Source: Ciona intestinalis (lineage: Eukaryota > Chordata > Ascidiacea > Phlebobranchia > Cionidae). Taken from it: 64,000 nt of DNA. This document shows, piece after piece, positions 13,445 through 24,750 of this stretch. Under the pieces are notes generated by a model. That model ran no database searches and had not been told where the DNA came from. It saw only the letters and a list, made by a program, of their open reading frames with translations. Position 1 is the stretch's first letter. Every line of letters begins with the position of its first letter. Where the stretch lies: positions 3,678,957 to 3,742,956 of the forward strand of contig NC_020169.2 in NCBI RefSeq assembly GCF_000224145.3, written 5' to 3'. The position numbers and the translations under genes are program-made.

Positions 13445-16400
13445 TCATTTAGACTGGACAGGTGTTTCGGTTTGCTGCTGTTGCTTCAGATATTTCATGT
13501 CTTGTCCCAATTTTTTTAGATCCAGTTGGACTTGGTAGAGTGCGTTTAATTGCTCCTGTAAGTACGTATATAGTTATGTTTGTATTATATAAAGCTTCTT
13601 GCTAATTCAAATGTTTACAACGTTTTAAACGTTTATATAAGTTACGACCGCCATGCCATCTGGTATAAGCCAAATTAACAGGAATTCGGTGTTTCTAAAA
13701 ACGCTTATTATAGGGTCTCGATCAAGAGCAATATTAAAATAATGGCATACCTGGCAAGGCCGTAATGTTCCACTTATTGCTGCAATGTAATTTATAATGA
13801 AATGCAAACATTTGATTTATTTTTTTTATGTTGTAACTCGTTTTTTTCAATTATAAAGCGTGTTCATCGTATTCCTGTTTCAAAGATCACTTAGTTCCCA
13901 CAACCTTCAGATATTAGCTTACACGTATATCCTATGTGCTATATAAACCCAAATACCATGTCCATCTCCGAAGTCGCGTCGCCGTCCCATTCAGCTCCCT
14001 TTGTGACGTCATCAGTACTATTCTCATCTAAGCCTGTTTCAGTATCTTCGAGTTTAGCTGTAATATTGAATACCGGGATTTGTAACTAGTTACACAATGG
14101 GTGACATTAAGATTAAGCTATTCTTGACAGTCTTTCGCTTTGGGCCTGTCGTTATATTCTTTGTGTCTAATTTGACATCTCTATTTATACAAAATTAGCA
14201 CCTCATCAGTCCCCGTAGCCCTTGGGGCTTCATGCATTAAAATTAATGAGTCGCAGTGCGCATGCGCGGGGTGCGGGAGGTCGATTGGGTTCAATCTTGG
14301 TGTTTGCAACAGTGCAATCGATCGACGCGTCTCCAAAATCATATTTTTAATTTTAAGCCAGGATTTTAATCAATACCACGACATCCAACAAGGTGCCAAA
14401 TGAAGCAAAAACGCAGCGCAATCACCAAGTGATCGATGTTGCTTAGCCATATATAGTACATTTGTGCGTATTCGCCATCTGTACCAAAAAGCTCACGTAC
14501 GCGTTACGCAACAACATAATCTACCTGAAGATGCATTGGAATTGCGCACTGCTTTTTTGATTGAGGAAACTAAATTTAACCGACCATTTTTGTCGTCTTC
14601 GTTTTGTTTCTTGTTAACAACATCAGTGACATCATCGTTAATCATTTCTTCCTTCATCATCTGCTTTCGTAAATACTTCAGTGGTATCACAAGAAACTCA
14701 TCGTTGATGTCATTCAGTGACGTAACAAAGGGGGTAGCGGGTTCTTCAATTTCGATTTCAGAGTTGTCAATATCTGTAGTTAAGACAAGGTTTGTGATAT
14801 GCTACTTGGTTTCAACATATTGGCTATACTCACTTACCCAATAGCCAGCGTTATACTACGGTATACCCAATACCAATACACTTAGGGTACTCGAATTTTA
14901 AAGGAACTTTTATTTCACAAATAACCAGCACGACATAAAATGAGACGTTCTGCCCCTAGAAGTCCTACATTACGCAACGTATTGGGGTTATCCGAGCTCC
15001 ACATCCCGTAATTAGAGATAAAAACGTATAAAAATACTGATGTTCAACGTAATGTCGTTGTATCGATTCTGAGTACGTTTTAATACGTATTTAGAATTAG
15101 TTCGGATCAAATTCTTACTGTCGGATGTTTCCGCAACGCCACCCCCGGATCGTTTGACGTCATCAGCGTCTAGAAATGGATAGAAAAAGAAATAAAACTC
15201 GCGGAACTCGTGAAATATTAATGCCTGGTAACTATTACCTACAGTATATTAGGAAACGACCGTCGAATGACTGGATCATGGTCTTACTTGGACGTTTTTA
15301 TTTCTAAAATCTTATGTACTTATGGTATTACATGAGACATTCCTCGAAAACAGTTCACGGTCAATACGTTTGACAAAAATAACTGACTTTGACCGATTAG
15401 TATGTAAAAAGTATGGTTGGGTGCGGAAGATGGGACACCTTTTCATTCTAGTTTCTTGTCCTTTTTGCTTGTAAACAAAGAACGTTCAAATATAATTATA
15501 AACCGTACCCTCACGACTTCCATAAACCGCTGTTAGTTGTTTAAAACACGATCAGGATATTGAGATATTATGCCCTAAAAGTGTCCTATCTTCCCCAGCC
15601 GTACTATATATACCATATACCTGGCCCCACCAAAAACACCTGAAAAATATGCATTACCACTGTCACTTCGTTTCATTCCGAGCACGTGATCTTCATTACT
15701 GACGTCATAATCTGCATCAATGCCACGTAATTGTGACGTCAGATCCTGCAGTTCAGCTTGCAAATCGGGAGATTGGGATGGCGGTTCACTGACCGCATCA
15801 TTCACGTCAGAATTTTCGTCTAATGCAAGAGCAGCAATGTTATTCAAAGCAACTATAGTCTATACTCTATATACAGTTTCCATAACTGCACTTTATTTTT
15901 AAAGGTTGTACAGTGCACTGATGTTTCAGTTTTACTTAGAATACTGCGCTTGGTGATCAAAAACTGTTCAAAATAAGCAGGGTAATTAGAAGGGCGAAAT
16001 ATGCATACGATTTGTACTGTTTTTGTAGCTGTACTTAGCCGGACAACGTATTGCAATTAAGATGTAATATTCTTAAATTTGATCTTGCTCAGAATACTCC
16101 GGGCAATCAAAAACTTATTCACCTTCGCTATTAACAACTGACTCCGGTTTGTCATCGTCGTCCTGGGCAGCTTTTATCATTTCCTTGCAAGCTTCTGACA
16201 GAGATTGTTCATTTCCGGACACCATCACCGATATCGCCTCCATGATGCAATTCAATGACTATTTATTATTTGGTTGTTATTGTTGCGTTAAAAGTCAAAC
16301 TTTCATTCTAAAGTAAAAGTACAGGTAGATTCGAAGTTTTTTTTGAGTATAAATATTATCGGACCTATATACGCGGGTGTATATAGTTTTATAAAGGTAT

Positions 16401-18912
16401 TTTATCTTTCATCGTACATTGATTTTTGTGTTTTTCTGTTTTCCTGAATTTGTGTGCTGGTAAAGGATTCATATTTCATTTGTGTTTTTATAAAACTATG
16501 TCTACGTTATCGGTAATATACTCATGTCCGGAATGTTCGTGCCGAGCATACATAAAGACAAATCGAACTGAAAAAGCAGTGACGTAAATGACTTGTTTGT
16601 GAAGTGTTTATTGTAGAAAATTGTACCTGGCTACTGAAATCAATAGTATTTGTCGCAGATATAAGATTTTAAAAAAACAATACCGGCATCATGTTTATAA
16701 AATGACGTCAGCCAACCCACGCAGCGTCTGGAACGCGGGTCAGATCGATCTCAATTGTATATTTCGTCCAAAATATGAGCTGCCGTCTCTGCCTAACTGA
16801 ATTTCAATGTACAGTCCGTCTGGCAGTCAGACGTTGGGGATTTATTAAGACACACATATAGCTTCGATTGAATTTGGAAATAGTCGATAAAAATATGGAA
16901 GCTAATCTGTGTGTTAGCTTGGTAAATAACATATCAGGACACGACCCGTTCCTTTGCCGCAGTGTCGGGTATTTACTCGAATTTGTTCTATAGTACTGTT
17001 TTTTTCTCAGCGTTTTTTATTCTTTGCAAAATAATTAGTAGGCCTACTCACGTCCCCATCTGCCTCAGAGATTTGGTCGCTTGCTTGGTTGGAATCTTCA
17101 GTTACGTTGTTAGAAGTTAAAGTGCTTGTTGTTGGAACGGGGACACTGCTGATTTCTATGAAATATTACATTTTTGTAGAATAAAACTTGAAAAAAACAT
17201 GATATCAAGAACGGTATATGGAAGTCGTGAGGAGACGGTTTAATAATTCTTTGAATGTCGTTTGTTTACTACCAAGTGTGATAAAAAAAAAGAATAAAAA
17301 TGTATCCTAGCTTCCCTACCCATATATAAAACAAGAGTTTAAGCGTATAATTAAAGTAAAACACACCATATGCTGTCCCATATTTACGATGCATCATAAT
17401 GCTCCAAAATTAAAAAAACACTCCTTATGTATCTAATGAATAATTCATGCACTTTGTTTTTGTTAGATTTGTGAGTCATAAATGTCATGCATGACAGAAA
17501 AAAGGTGGTCCCATTGATTTTAACCTATGTAGTGAGTCACCGTGCCGCGAACTTCACAGTTATAATGTCAGTTCCATTGTGTTTTTTGCACAGCTCGCAA
17601 CGCTGGAAGTTTGCGTGAAAAATTTTTGAGATAAGTAATGTAACAACCCCACCATTAAAATTTCCCATTAAATATTAATGCACCATAAATATATATTGCA
17701 TAGGGCGTTCGAATTATGTTTGACTTTCTAGCCGCCATGATTAATCTTAGAAATAAATCGATCGCTTGTACAAATTTGCCATTGAATATATGCATGACAC
17801 GCGTTACAAAACTGCACAACTGTGGAAAATGAAAATTCCTTTATGATAGGCCGCGCTTGAACCTTGAAAGCAGCTCTAGAAAAATTATGTTTCAGTGAAA
17901 GTAACCGTTGATTATCCTCAATGGATATTGCTTGACATCTGATACATTTCATGCATTTTTTCAAACCGGTATTGTAAGCCTATATAGATCGTATATATAG
18001 ACCCTATACTATTTTGTGACCCGTTTGTTCAGTAGCAACCGAGAGAATATATAAACGCCAACTTAAAATAATTTTTTACGTTTTTGATGCAATAAAAATT
18101 ATGTTTTCTGAGGCGACCAAAAAGCGCATACTGCAGTCATTACACCATGGCCTATACAAGAGATATTAGGCCGTATCTCTATATAGGAGGCCGTGAACGA
18201 CATCCCTTGTTCATACCAGGTCACTCGAATTCATAAACGACGTTTTAGTTTTTACGTATAATTTTCTCAATTATAAGTAATCGGGAAAGAGCCCTTTTTT
18301 TATTAAACGGCAGAATTGCACTGCCAACATACGCGCCATTAAATCGATAGTTCAAATCGCTACATTCGATCGAAAGTCGGTAATCACGCCAGGCGTCCGC
18401 CAAAGGAAAAGTGCTGTTCGTTCCCTCGTTAGATATTAATAATGCATAAGTCGGTCATATTTGCGTCCAGCCTTCTGTCTCTTTTAAGGTAATCAACATG
18501 GGTGGAACATACCAACTGTTGTGCGACATGAAAACTGTTACAAATGCAAGGTAGTTTGGCCAGACTTAATAAGCTACTGTAGGATAAATTAGGATATAGG
18601 CCTACGTTGGCACCTAAATTTCATATTTCCCTATTCTAATTTAAACAATAGCAACGCTATTTTATAGTTACGAGGCTATACGGTTATTTTGATAACTGTA
18701 CCAAAAAGGACGAGAAATAAGAATGAAAACATGTCCCATCCCACCCAAGCAAAAACTTTTTGTTTAAATCAAACTTTTACAATAAACAAACAAACTGTGT
18801 AAAAACCTTTTAAAATTATTTATAATGATTTTAAAAGTTGATTAATAAACGTACCTTGAAATGTAAGTGCCGATGCGACCAATAACACAGAAACAAATTG
18901 ATAAACTTTCAT
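13445..18912 (-). CDS. Chromogranin-like secreted acidic protein (7 exons)
   Basis: Exons in transcript order: 18912-18855, 17155-17052, 16258-16123, 15852-15640, 14773-14525, 14057-13957, 13555-13445. All phases match, giving 323 residues. Residues 1-19 form a signal peptide (MKVYQFVSVLLVASALTFQ). The only two cysteines, C58 and C78, enclose 19 residues within LNCIMEAISVMVSG...LSEACKEM. Vertebrate chromogranins A and B have the same kind of loop (CIVEVISDTLS...SQEC) near the N-terminus. The rest is acidic and low in hydrophobics, with a dibasic site (MKRSDSG) and other paired lysines. The C-terminus is a predicted amphipathic helix (MEQLNALYQVQLDLKKLG, about 287-304), resembling the conserved granin C-terminal ELESLSAIEAELEKVAHQL. 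Granins are cargo and sorting proteins of dense-core granules. The family call rests on motif order rather than overall identity, so a non-homologous acidic secreted protein remains possible. The exons are too short or too acidic to stand out as open frames. Confidence 0.72.
15409..15611. mobile_element. MITE-like inverted-repeat element
   Basis: The element starts GGTTGGGTGCGGAAGATGGG and ends in the inverse (GTGTCCTATCTTCCCCAGCC) next to TACTATATATA. It sits in the granin-like intron only about 30 bp from exon 4. It is about 200 bp with no coding capacity and shares internal sequence (GTAAACAAAGAACGTTCAAA, TTTAAAACACGATCAGGATA) with the copies at 39081 and 40181. Confidence 0.75.
17178..17335. 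repeat. Degenerate MITE remnant
   Basis: Inside the long first intron of the granin-like gene, the sequence GTTTGTTTACTACCAAGTGTG followed by AGAATAAAAATG and CTTCCCTACCCATATATA is the reverse complement of the GATGGGACA-type element interior and end. A second scrap, ATGTCCCATCCCACCC, lies near 18732-18752. Both are eroded and lack a clear partner end. Confidence 0.45.
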
Positions 18913-20416
18913 TGTTGCTTTTTTTTCGTTGCTGCTACTTTTAAAAAGTTATTTCTTGACTACTATTAACTAATTGGTAAGTCTGTAAAACGTGGTCAAA
19001 TGAAGTATTAGAATGTTTAACTGTATTTTATGAATATATTCAAAAATATTTTCTAAAAGAAATATCACAATAAACTGTATGCAAGAACAAAAAAACTAAT
19101 CACACAATAGCCTAGTATTTTCCCAGCGTCCACCTGCTTTTGCTGTGCGACAAATGACTGCCGTTCTCCCGGAGTTCGATATTTATTTCCTTTGCCTTTT
19201 TTCCCACTACTTATATCGACCACCAGATGTACAGTGAGGCAAGCAGAGCTCACTAGTAGTCAAATTCGTTCTAACTCAATAACTCTTTCCCCCAAATCGA
19301 TTACAACGCAGTTATGACTTTCCAGTCAGTTGCTAATGAGATTCCATTAACGACTTTTTCAATTAAATCTAGGTATATACTGATCACAGGTTAAAAGAGT
19401 AAAATTGAATTCGCAATATAAACGGGGGTTACAGCAACGTTTGATATATCTATAAGCGTTGGTTACAGCATACAGATAATATAAGGTATCAGTAACGCTG
19501 TGGTTTCAAAGCATTGCCACCATCGAACACTCCATCACTTGGTTATAGATCTTTCTGTCACGCTTTGGTCGTATATACTTTGAAGTTATATTCTTGTGTC
19601 GGATAATGCCTTAATATGGTACGGGCGATGACATATTACCAGTTTTCAGCATATGGGGCTGTGGTATTACATGATGTATAAACAAGCTTACGGTAATTAT
19701 TAGATCCGAATTCGCACTAAAGCAGTTCTCATAATGTAATACCGTCATGTATTACTGCCATAAATAATGGATTGAGTGTCAGGCTTCGTGTTGCGTCTGG
19801 ATATATTAGGCTTCTAAATGTATCAAAAAATAATTAGATATGACACGTTTGCGGTTGGAGTTAGTGAAATGTATATAACATTTCAATCATTTCAATCATA
19901 CAGGCAAAACAATTTTCTGGATTAATAACTATAAGTTTTCACACAAATACGACTACATGATTTATTCTTGTACTTAACTAAAGACTTTGATCGGTCTTTC
20001 TTGTTCTGTGTTTGTAAAAATGTTTTTATAGGTTATATAAGTGAATCTTTTTAATATTTATAATGTTTAAAATGTCCACACGCAATCGCTGATTTATGCT
20101 ATTTTAAATTTTAACCGGATGGTGGCACCATCGTTCTATCGCTAAATAAATCGTGTCATGCCATCGGTATGAGATGTTGGTTTTGAGGAAGTTGTGCAAA
20201 AGTAATATCAATTTTAAGCAAGATTCGGTATTTAAATTGTAGATTATTTCTAATATCTTAACATTAGTATAACGAAGTCGTGTTTAAATTGTGCTAAAAA
20301 ATTCATTACCTAACATAAATTAACGAAGAACTGGAATTTTCTCCCCAACACGTGGTACATTTGTATTCGTTTTCAGCCTTTATCACAATTGGAAATCTGT
20401 ACTAAAGTAGCAAATA
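18913..20416. other. Divergent intergenic region, granin-like / NPEPL1
   Basis: AT-rich DNA lies between the first coding exon of the minus-strand secreted protein and the start of NPEPL1. It should contain both promoters. I saw no open frame with recognisable content, no RNA gene and no clear repeat. Confidence 0.4.
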
Positions 20417-22015
20417 ATGTCTAAGAAAGTCAATGTACAATTTGCTGGCAAACCGTTTAAATCTGACCCAGCCCACAAGCATGTTGCAATTTTAGGACAA
20501 GTTTCAAACCTCAAACGGGCGAGCTGGAATGACGTGCGTAATCATTTAGAACCAAAGGTATCTGAGAGTGTATGGAAAGGGGCAGTTGCTTCACTCAATC
20601 CAGCTCCGACAGATACCTGTGCATTATGGATGAATGGTGCTAGTGTGGGGGCTTTTTCTGAGAAATCAAGTCGGCATAACATGCCATCAGGTGCTTATCA
20701 TATTCCTAAGCTCTTGCGAAGTTGCCTACTTGGTAAAGGCGACAAAGTGCTTGTAGTTGTCTGCAAAGAAGAAGAGATGTTTCCTTGTGGTTGTGCTATC
20801 GCAAGATCATTTTCGTTGTTTTCGATGCGTACAGACTCCGGCGGTGCTACAAAACCAGCTCGCAACATAACTGTAGAGTTTGTTGTAGTTGGTGAAAGCA
20901 CTTGTAACATGGTTGATGTTGCAGCTTGTTTGCAGGATACTGCTGATTCTATTCAAATGGCTGCAAGAATTGTTGACACTCCATGCAACATCATGAACAC
21001 TACTCAGTTTGTCAAAGAGGCGGAAGAAGTTGGTCTGGAGCTTGGGATCAAACCAACGATCATCAGTGGTGAAGAGCTAAATGAAAGAGGATTTGGAGGA
21101 ATTTACGGAGTGGGAAAAGCTGCTGTTCATCCTCCTGCATTGGTTGTATTGAGTCACTGCCCACCAGATGCTACCAAAACTATTGCATGGTGTGGAAAAG
21201 GTATTGTTTATGACACAGGTGGTTTGAGCATCAAGGGCAAAACCACAATGCCTGGAATGAAGAGAGATTGTGGAGGAGCAGCTGCTATTTTGGCTAGTTT
21301 TCGATCAGCAGTAAAACGAGGCTTTAAGCAAAATCTTCACGCTGTTTTGTGTCTTGCAGAAAATGCAGTTGGGCCAGTTGCTACCAGACCAGATGATATT
21401 CATATTTTGTATTCGGGTAGATCTGTTGAAATCAATAACACTGATGCAGAAGGCAGACTTGTACTTGGAGATGGTGTGGCATATGCATCTAAAGACCTAA
21501 AAGCTGACATAATTCTTGATATGGCAACATTAACTGGTGCACAGGGGGTGTCAACAGGAAAATACCATGCAGCAGTTCTTACTAATGATGAAATTTGGGA
21601 AGCAGCATCAGTAGCAGCTGGTAAAGCATCTGGGGATCTCGCATTTCCACTTGTATATTGCCCTGAACTGCATTTTCCTGAGTTTAATTCAGCAGTGGCG
21701 GACATGAAAAATTCTGTGGCTGACCGTTCGAATGCCCAGTCCTCTTGTGCTGGGTTGTTCATCGGAAGTCATTTGATGGGAGCTTTTAATTTTTCAGGAA
21801 CATGGGTGCATGTTGACATGGCATCACCTGTGCATAGTGGAGAGCGTGCAACTGGATATGGAGTTGCACTTCTAATGGTGCTATTTGGAGAACTGTCATC
21901 TGATAAATTCTTGCAATTGTTAGCACCTTCTGCTGCGTTGTTTGAGAGTGCTAATTGTGACGGGGTGCATGGATGTGAGGGAAACAGTGTTGCTAAACGA
22001 CCAAGAAATGCATAA
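20417..22015 (+). CDS. NPEPL1: Probable aminopeptidase NPEPL1, M17 leucyl aminopeptidase family
   Basis: A single 532-residue open frame, close to the human protein (523). M17 peptidases are cytosolic two-metal enzymes that remove N-terminal residues. The catalytic half carries GKGIVYDTGGLSIKGK at about residues 259-274 (metal-binding Lys and Asp), MKRDCGGAAA at about 279-288 and NNTDAEGRLVLGDG at about 338-351, the M17 signature with metal Asp/Glu and catalytic Arg. DMATLTGAQG and MKNSVADRSN are also typical of NPEPL1. The N-terminal domain keeps NPEPL1-type features (LNPAPTDTCALW, ARIVDTPCNIMNT). The gene has no introns here, whereas vertebrate NPEPL1 has many. It heads a same-strand run of intronless genes with TRIAP1 and PIGM. 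The start is the first ATG of the frame. Confidence 0.97.
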   Translation: MSKKVNVQFAGKPFKSDPAHKHVAILGQVSNLKRASWNDVRNHLEPKVSESVWKGAVASLNPAPTDTCALWMNGASVGAFSEKSSRHNMPSGAYHIPKLLRSCLLGKGDKVLVVVCKEEEMFPCGCAIARSFSLFSMRTDSGGATKPARNITVEFVVVGESTCNMVDVAACLQDTADSIQMAARIVDTPCNIMNTTQFVKEAEEVGLELGIKPTIISGEELNERGFGGIYGVGKAAVHPPALVVLSHCPPDATKTIAWCGKGIVYDTGGLSIKGKTTMPGMKRDCGGAAAILASFRSAVKRGFKQNLHAVLCLAENAVGPVATRPDDIHILYSGRSVEINNTDAEGRLVLGDGVAYASKDLKADIILDMATLTGAQGVSTGKYHAAVLTNDEIWEAASVAAGKASGDLAFPLVYCPELHFPEFNSAVADMKNSVADRSNAQSSCAGLFIGSHLMGAFNFSGTWVHVDMASPVHSGERATGYGVALLMVLFGELSSDKFLQLLAPSAALFESANCDGVHGCEGNSVAKRPRNA

Positions 22016-22874
22016 AGCATTATTGAACAATAATTAAGCACCTATTTAGGTGTGTCAGTTTTCAAACTAAATTTGCTTCTGCCTTCAATGTAATTAGTTT
22101 CCTATTGCTGGTTAAATTATAATCATAAATATTAATCAAGATTTAAGCCATGTGTGTGTTTTAACCATACAGCATTAACAGTGAAACAATGTAACAATCG
22201 GTTAATTCAGTCATACAGAATGTGTATTATTGCTGAAATAGCTATTTAAGTTATTCACAAACAGCAAATTCCAGTTAGCATACATATTGTGTGTGTAACT
22301 GGTTGTGCTATGAAGTCTCTTGTGCATGACTTTACTTATCTTCAAAAATGAGTGTGTTAATGGTTTGTACAAATTAACTCAAACCAAAAGGAGTTTTGCT
22401 CCATGGTTGTAATCTGTAAAAATACTTTACAAGTGTAGTTCGCTTTGAAAAAATGTTTTAGGCATTTTTCAACTGTTGCCCATGGGCTTTGACTAAATTG
22501 CATTTTTTTTCAATGTAAATATTCAAGAGTAAAAATGCATTCAGTTATTATTCTTACCAGGAAGTTTCTTATCATTGGAGTTCTTTGCACTAATAGAGAA
22601 TTTATTTAGCGTAAAAAAGAATTTTTAAAACATATAAAATTATTTATGGAATTTTAAATATGGGGCTAAAACAAATTTTTGTTTCTTATTGTTTTAATGC
22701 GTGTTCAAAACAACTGCTAGTATAAATGATGTTTAAATTGTTTTTTTTAAATCTGTGTGCAGTGAAAATGTCATGTTTCCCGTAGTAAATGCTGTATGAA
22801 TTTATTATAAGCTCGATGCAACTAATTTTTCATGATCTGTTTGAAGCAGATGTAAAAGTTTCAGGTTGTTTAGC
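22016..22874. other. NPEPL1 3' region / TRIAP1 5' region
   Basis: 860 bp of AT-rich DNA without an open frame. No exact AATAAA appears close behind NPEPL1. TTTCAG at about 22859-22864, 10 bp before the TRIAP1 ATG, is a plausible cis- or trans-splice acceptor. Confidence 0.4.
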
Positions 22875-23120
22875 ATGAATAGTATTGGTGATAAATGCAC
22901 ACCGCTAAAAGCTGAGTACGATAAATGCTTCAATCACTGGTTTCGTGAGCATTACATGAAGGGCGATACACAAGACACCTGTGCGGAAATTTTCAAGAAA
23001 TACCAAACGTGTGTAAAGGGTGTTATGAAGGAGCAGGGCATGGACTTTACAGAGTTAGAAAAATCAGTTCTTGGAACAGAAAACGAAAAGAAAGAGCCAA
23101 CCAACACCGCTGAGAAGTAG
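22875..23120 (+). CDS. TRIAP1: TRIAP1 (p53CSV/Mdm35 family) mitochondrial intermembrane-space protein
   Basis: 81 residues (human 76). The frame is open a little upstream, but the first ATG is at 22875, giving [18 protein letters not shown], which aligns with human MNSVGEACTDMKREYDQC. The four cysteines of the twin CX9C fold are present: [11 protein letters not shown] and [11 protein letters not shown]. The protein pairs with PRELI-domain proteins to move phosphatidic acid across the intermembrane space and is imported by the MIA40 pathway. The C-terminal tail is Glu/Lys-rich. It has no introns, and its TAG stop is only 7 nt from the PIGM start codon. Confidence 0.96.
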   Translation: MNSIGDKCTPLKAEYDKCFNHWFREHYMKGDTQDTCAEIFKKYQTCVKGVMKEQGMDFTELEKSVLGTENEKKEPTNTAEK

Positions 23121-23127
23121 AGGCGGA

Positions 23128-24390
23128 ATGATCATGAAAACTTTTACTGTCTATATCTCAGCTTTTGTTTTAAGGATATTTTTGTTGCTATATGGCATGT
23201 GGCAAGATTTATACATGAAAGTAAAATTCACAGACGTTGATTACTTTGTGTTTAGTGATGCTGCTGAGTTTGTTAGCCTTGGTCAATCACCTTACCTACG
23301 AGCTACATATCGATATTCCCCATTGCTAGCGTGGATTCTTGTACCCAATATATACCTCACTCCAGTTTGGGGAAAACTGATTTTTATTGCTGCAGATTTT
23401 GCAACAGCCTATCTTATTCAATGCATTTTGGAATTACAATGTGTCTCAAAAAAACTTATCTCATTATCCTTATGCACCTGGCTGTTTAACCCCTTAACTG
23501 CCATGATCTCTTGTAGAGGCAATGCAGAGTCAATTCTGTCTATGATAGTTTGTTGTACACTGTATCTTTTATTTAAGAAATACACATTTCTTGCAGGGAT
23601 TTTATTTGGATTGGCTGTTCACTTAAAAATTTACCCTGTAATTTATATTCTATGCATCTTTTTGTTCCTGGGTAGCAGTTTTGACAATGGTAGAAACAGA
23701 GTTGTCCTGTGCGAGTTAATTAATAATTTAAAAGGTGGGAAAATCAAAACCATTTTTGGGAAATTACTCAGTGGTAAAAGACTTGCATTCTTCTCAGCTT
23801 TTCTTGTGTGCCTTGTCAGTTTAACAATGATTATGTATAAAATTTACGGGTTTCCTTTTTTGGAGCACACCTACTTATACCATGTCACACGCAAAGATAT
23901 TCGCCATAACTTTTCAGTATACTTTTACATGCTGTATTTGGACCCTAGTACATTACATGGTCTGCTTTGTTTCTTTAACCAAGCGTTGCTGATGGGCATA
24001 TTATCGTACACACACTACGAAGACCTGCCCTTTTGCCTATTTCTCCTCACCTATGTATTTGTAACTTTTAACAAAGTGTGCACATCGCAGTACTTTATAT
24101 GGTACGTCTCCCTGCTGCCATTTCTTGTTCCCAAATTAAGGCATATTGGTTTAAAAAAATGTCTGTTGGTAATTATTTTGTGGTTTGTAGGACAGGGCTT
24201 TTGGCTTGCTGCAGCATACCTACTTGAGTTCGAAGGCAGAAATGTTTTTACTGTTTTATGGATTGCTGTAATTGTGTTTTTCCTGATTAATGTTTTTATT
24301 GTGAAGTGGTTTATTACCAACTATGATTTTTCCCCTGTTTTTACTTCAAATGGAGTGATAAAACCTATAAAGTCATTTAAAACTGCTTAA
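23128..24390 (+). CDS. PIGM: GPI mannosyltransferase 1 (PIG-M), catalytic subunit
   Basis: 420 residues from ATG 23128 (human 423), intronless; a second in-frame ATG is at 23134. PIG-M adds the first mannose to the GPI precursor in the ER lumen from dolichol-phosphate-mannose, together with PIG-X. It shows the DXD motif in FTDVDYFVFSDAAEF (D36, D38), then SPYLRATYRYSPLLAWIL, NPLTAMISCRGNAES, AVHLKIYPV, FLEHTYLYHVTRKDIRHNFS and TFNKVCTSQYF, all strongly conserved in the family. About ten hydrophobic helices are visible, with the DXD in the first luminal loop. The open frame extends upstream into TRIAP1 but has no ATG there. The context suggests the second cistron of a two-gene operon. Two overlapping AATAAA signals lie at 24599-24608. 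Confidence 0.97.
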   Translation: MIMKTFTVYISAFVLRIFLLLYGMWQDLYMKVKFTDVDYFVFSDAAEFVSLGQSPYLRATYRYSPLLAWILVPNIYLTPVWGKLIFIAADFATAYLIQCILELQCVSKKLISLSLCTWLFNPLTAMISCRGNAESILSMIVCCTLYLLFKKYTFLAGILFGLAVHLKIYPVIYILCIFLFLGSSFDNGRNRVVLCELINNLKGGKIKTIFGKLLSGKRLAFFSAFLVCLVSLTMIMYKIYGFPFLEHTYLYHVTRKDIRHNFSVYFYMLYLDPSTLHGLLCFFNQALLMGILSYTHYEDLPFCLFLLTYVFVTFNKVCTSQYFIWYVSLLPFLVPKLRHIGLKKCLLVIILWFVGQGFWLAAAYLLEFEGRNVFTVLWIAVIVFFLINVFIVKWFITNYDFSPVFTSNGVIKPIKSFKTA

Positions 24391-24750
24391 AATAGAATAA
24401 CAATAAATGCAACTGTCAGAATATGATAAAATTAATGATATTTAACCGATGATGTAATTAATAAAATGTAATTTGAGCTTGTTTTCCTCAATTTAATCTA
24501 CATTAATTATACAGTTTTCTGAGTTCCGGTTATGTGCTGTATAAGTTAGATCAACCGGCCGAAATCATTGATTAAACTTTGCTTTCCTAATCATAAGGAA
24601 TAAATAAAGTTCTGCTTCATTATACTTTGCATGTTATTTCATGTGTCAGGTTAATTTTGTGTTTCTTAGGGGTGACTGGAATATTTTCAACTTTAGAAAG
24701 TTAAGTTAGATTAATAGTTGAAAATCTCAAGTTAAGTATCAAGTTAAACA
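24391..24750. other. PIGM 3' end and NIT2 promoter
   Basis: Contains overlapping AATAAA signals at 24599-24608, about 210 nt after the PIGM stop, and the short NIT2 5' flank. No other feature was seen. Confidence 0.5.

Noticed and set aside
22866-22874. Upstream start for TRIAP1
   Set aside because: The codon is TTG; ATG 22875 aligns with the vertebrate start.
23071-23127. N-terminal extension of PIGM overlapping TRIAP1
   Set aside because: No ATG in that stretch; the extension would start at TTG. ATG 23128 gives a length almost equal to human PIGM.
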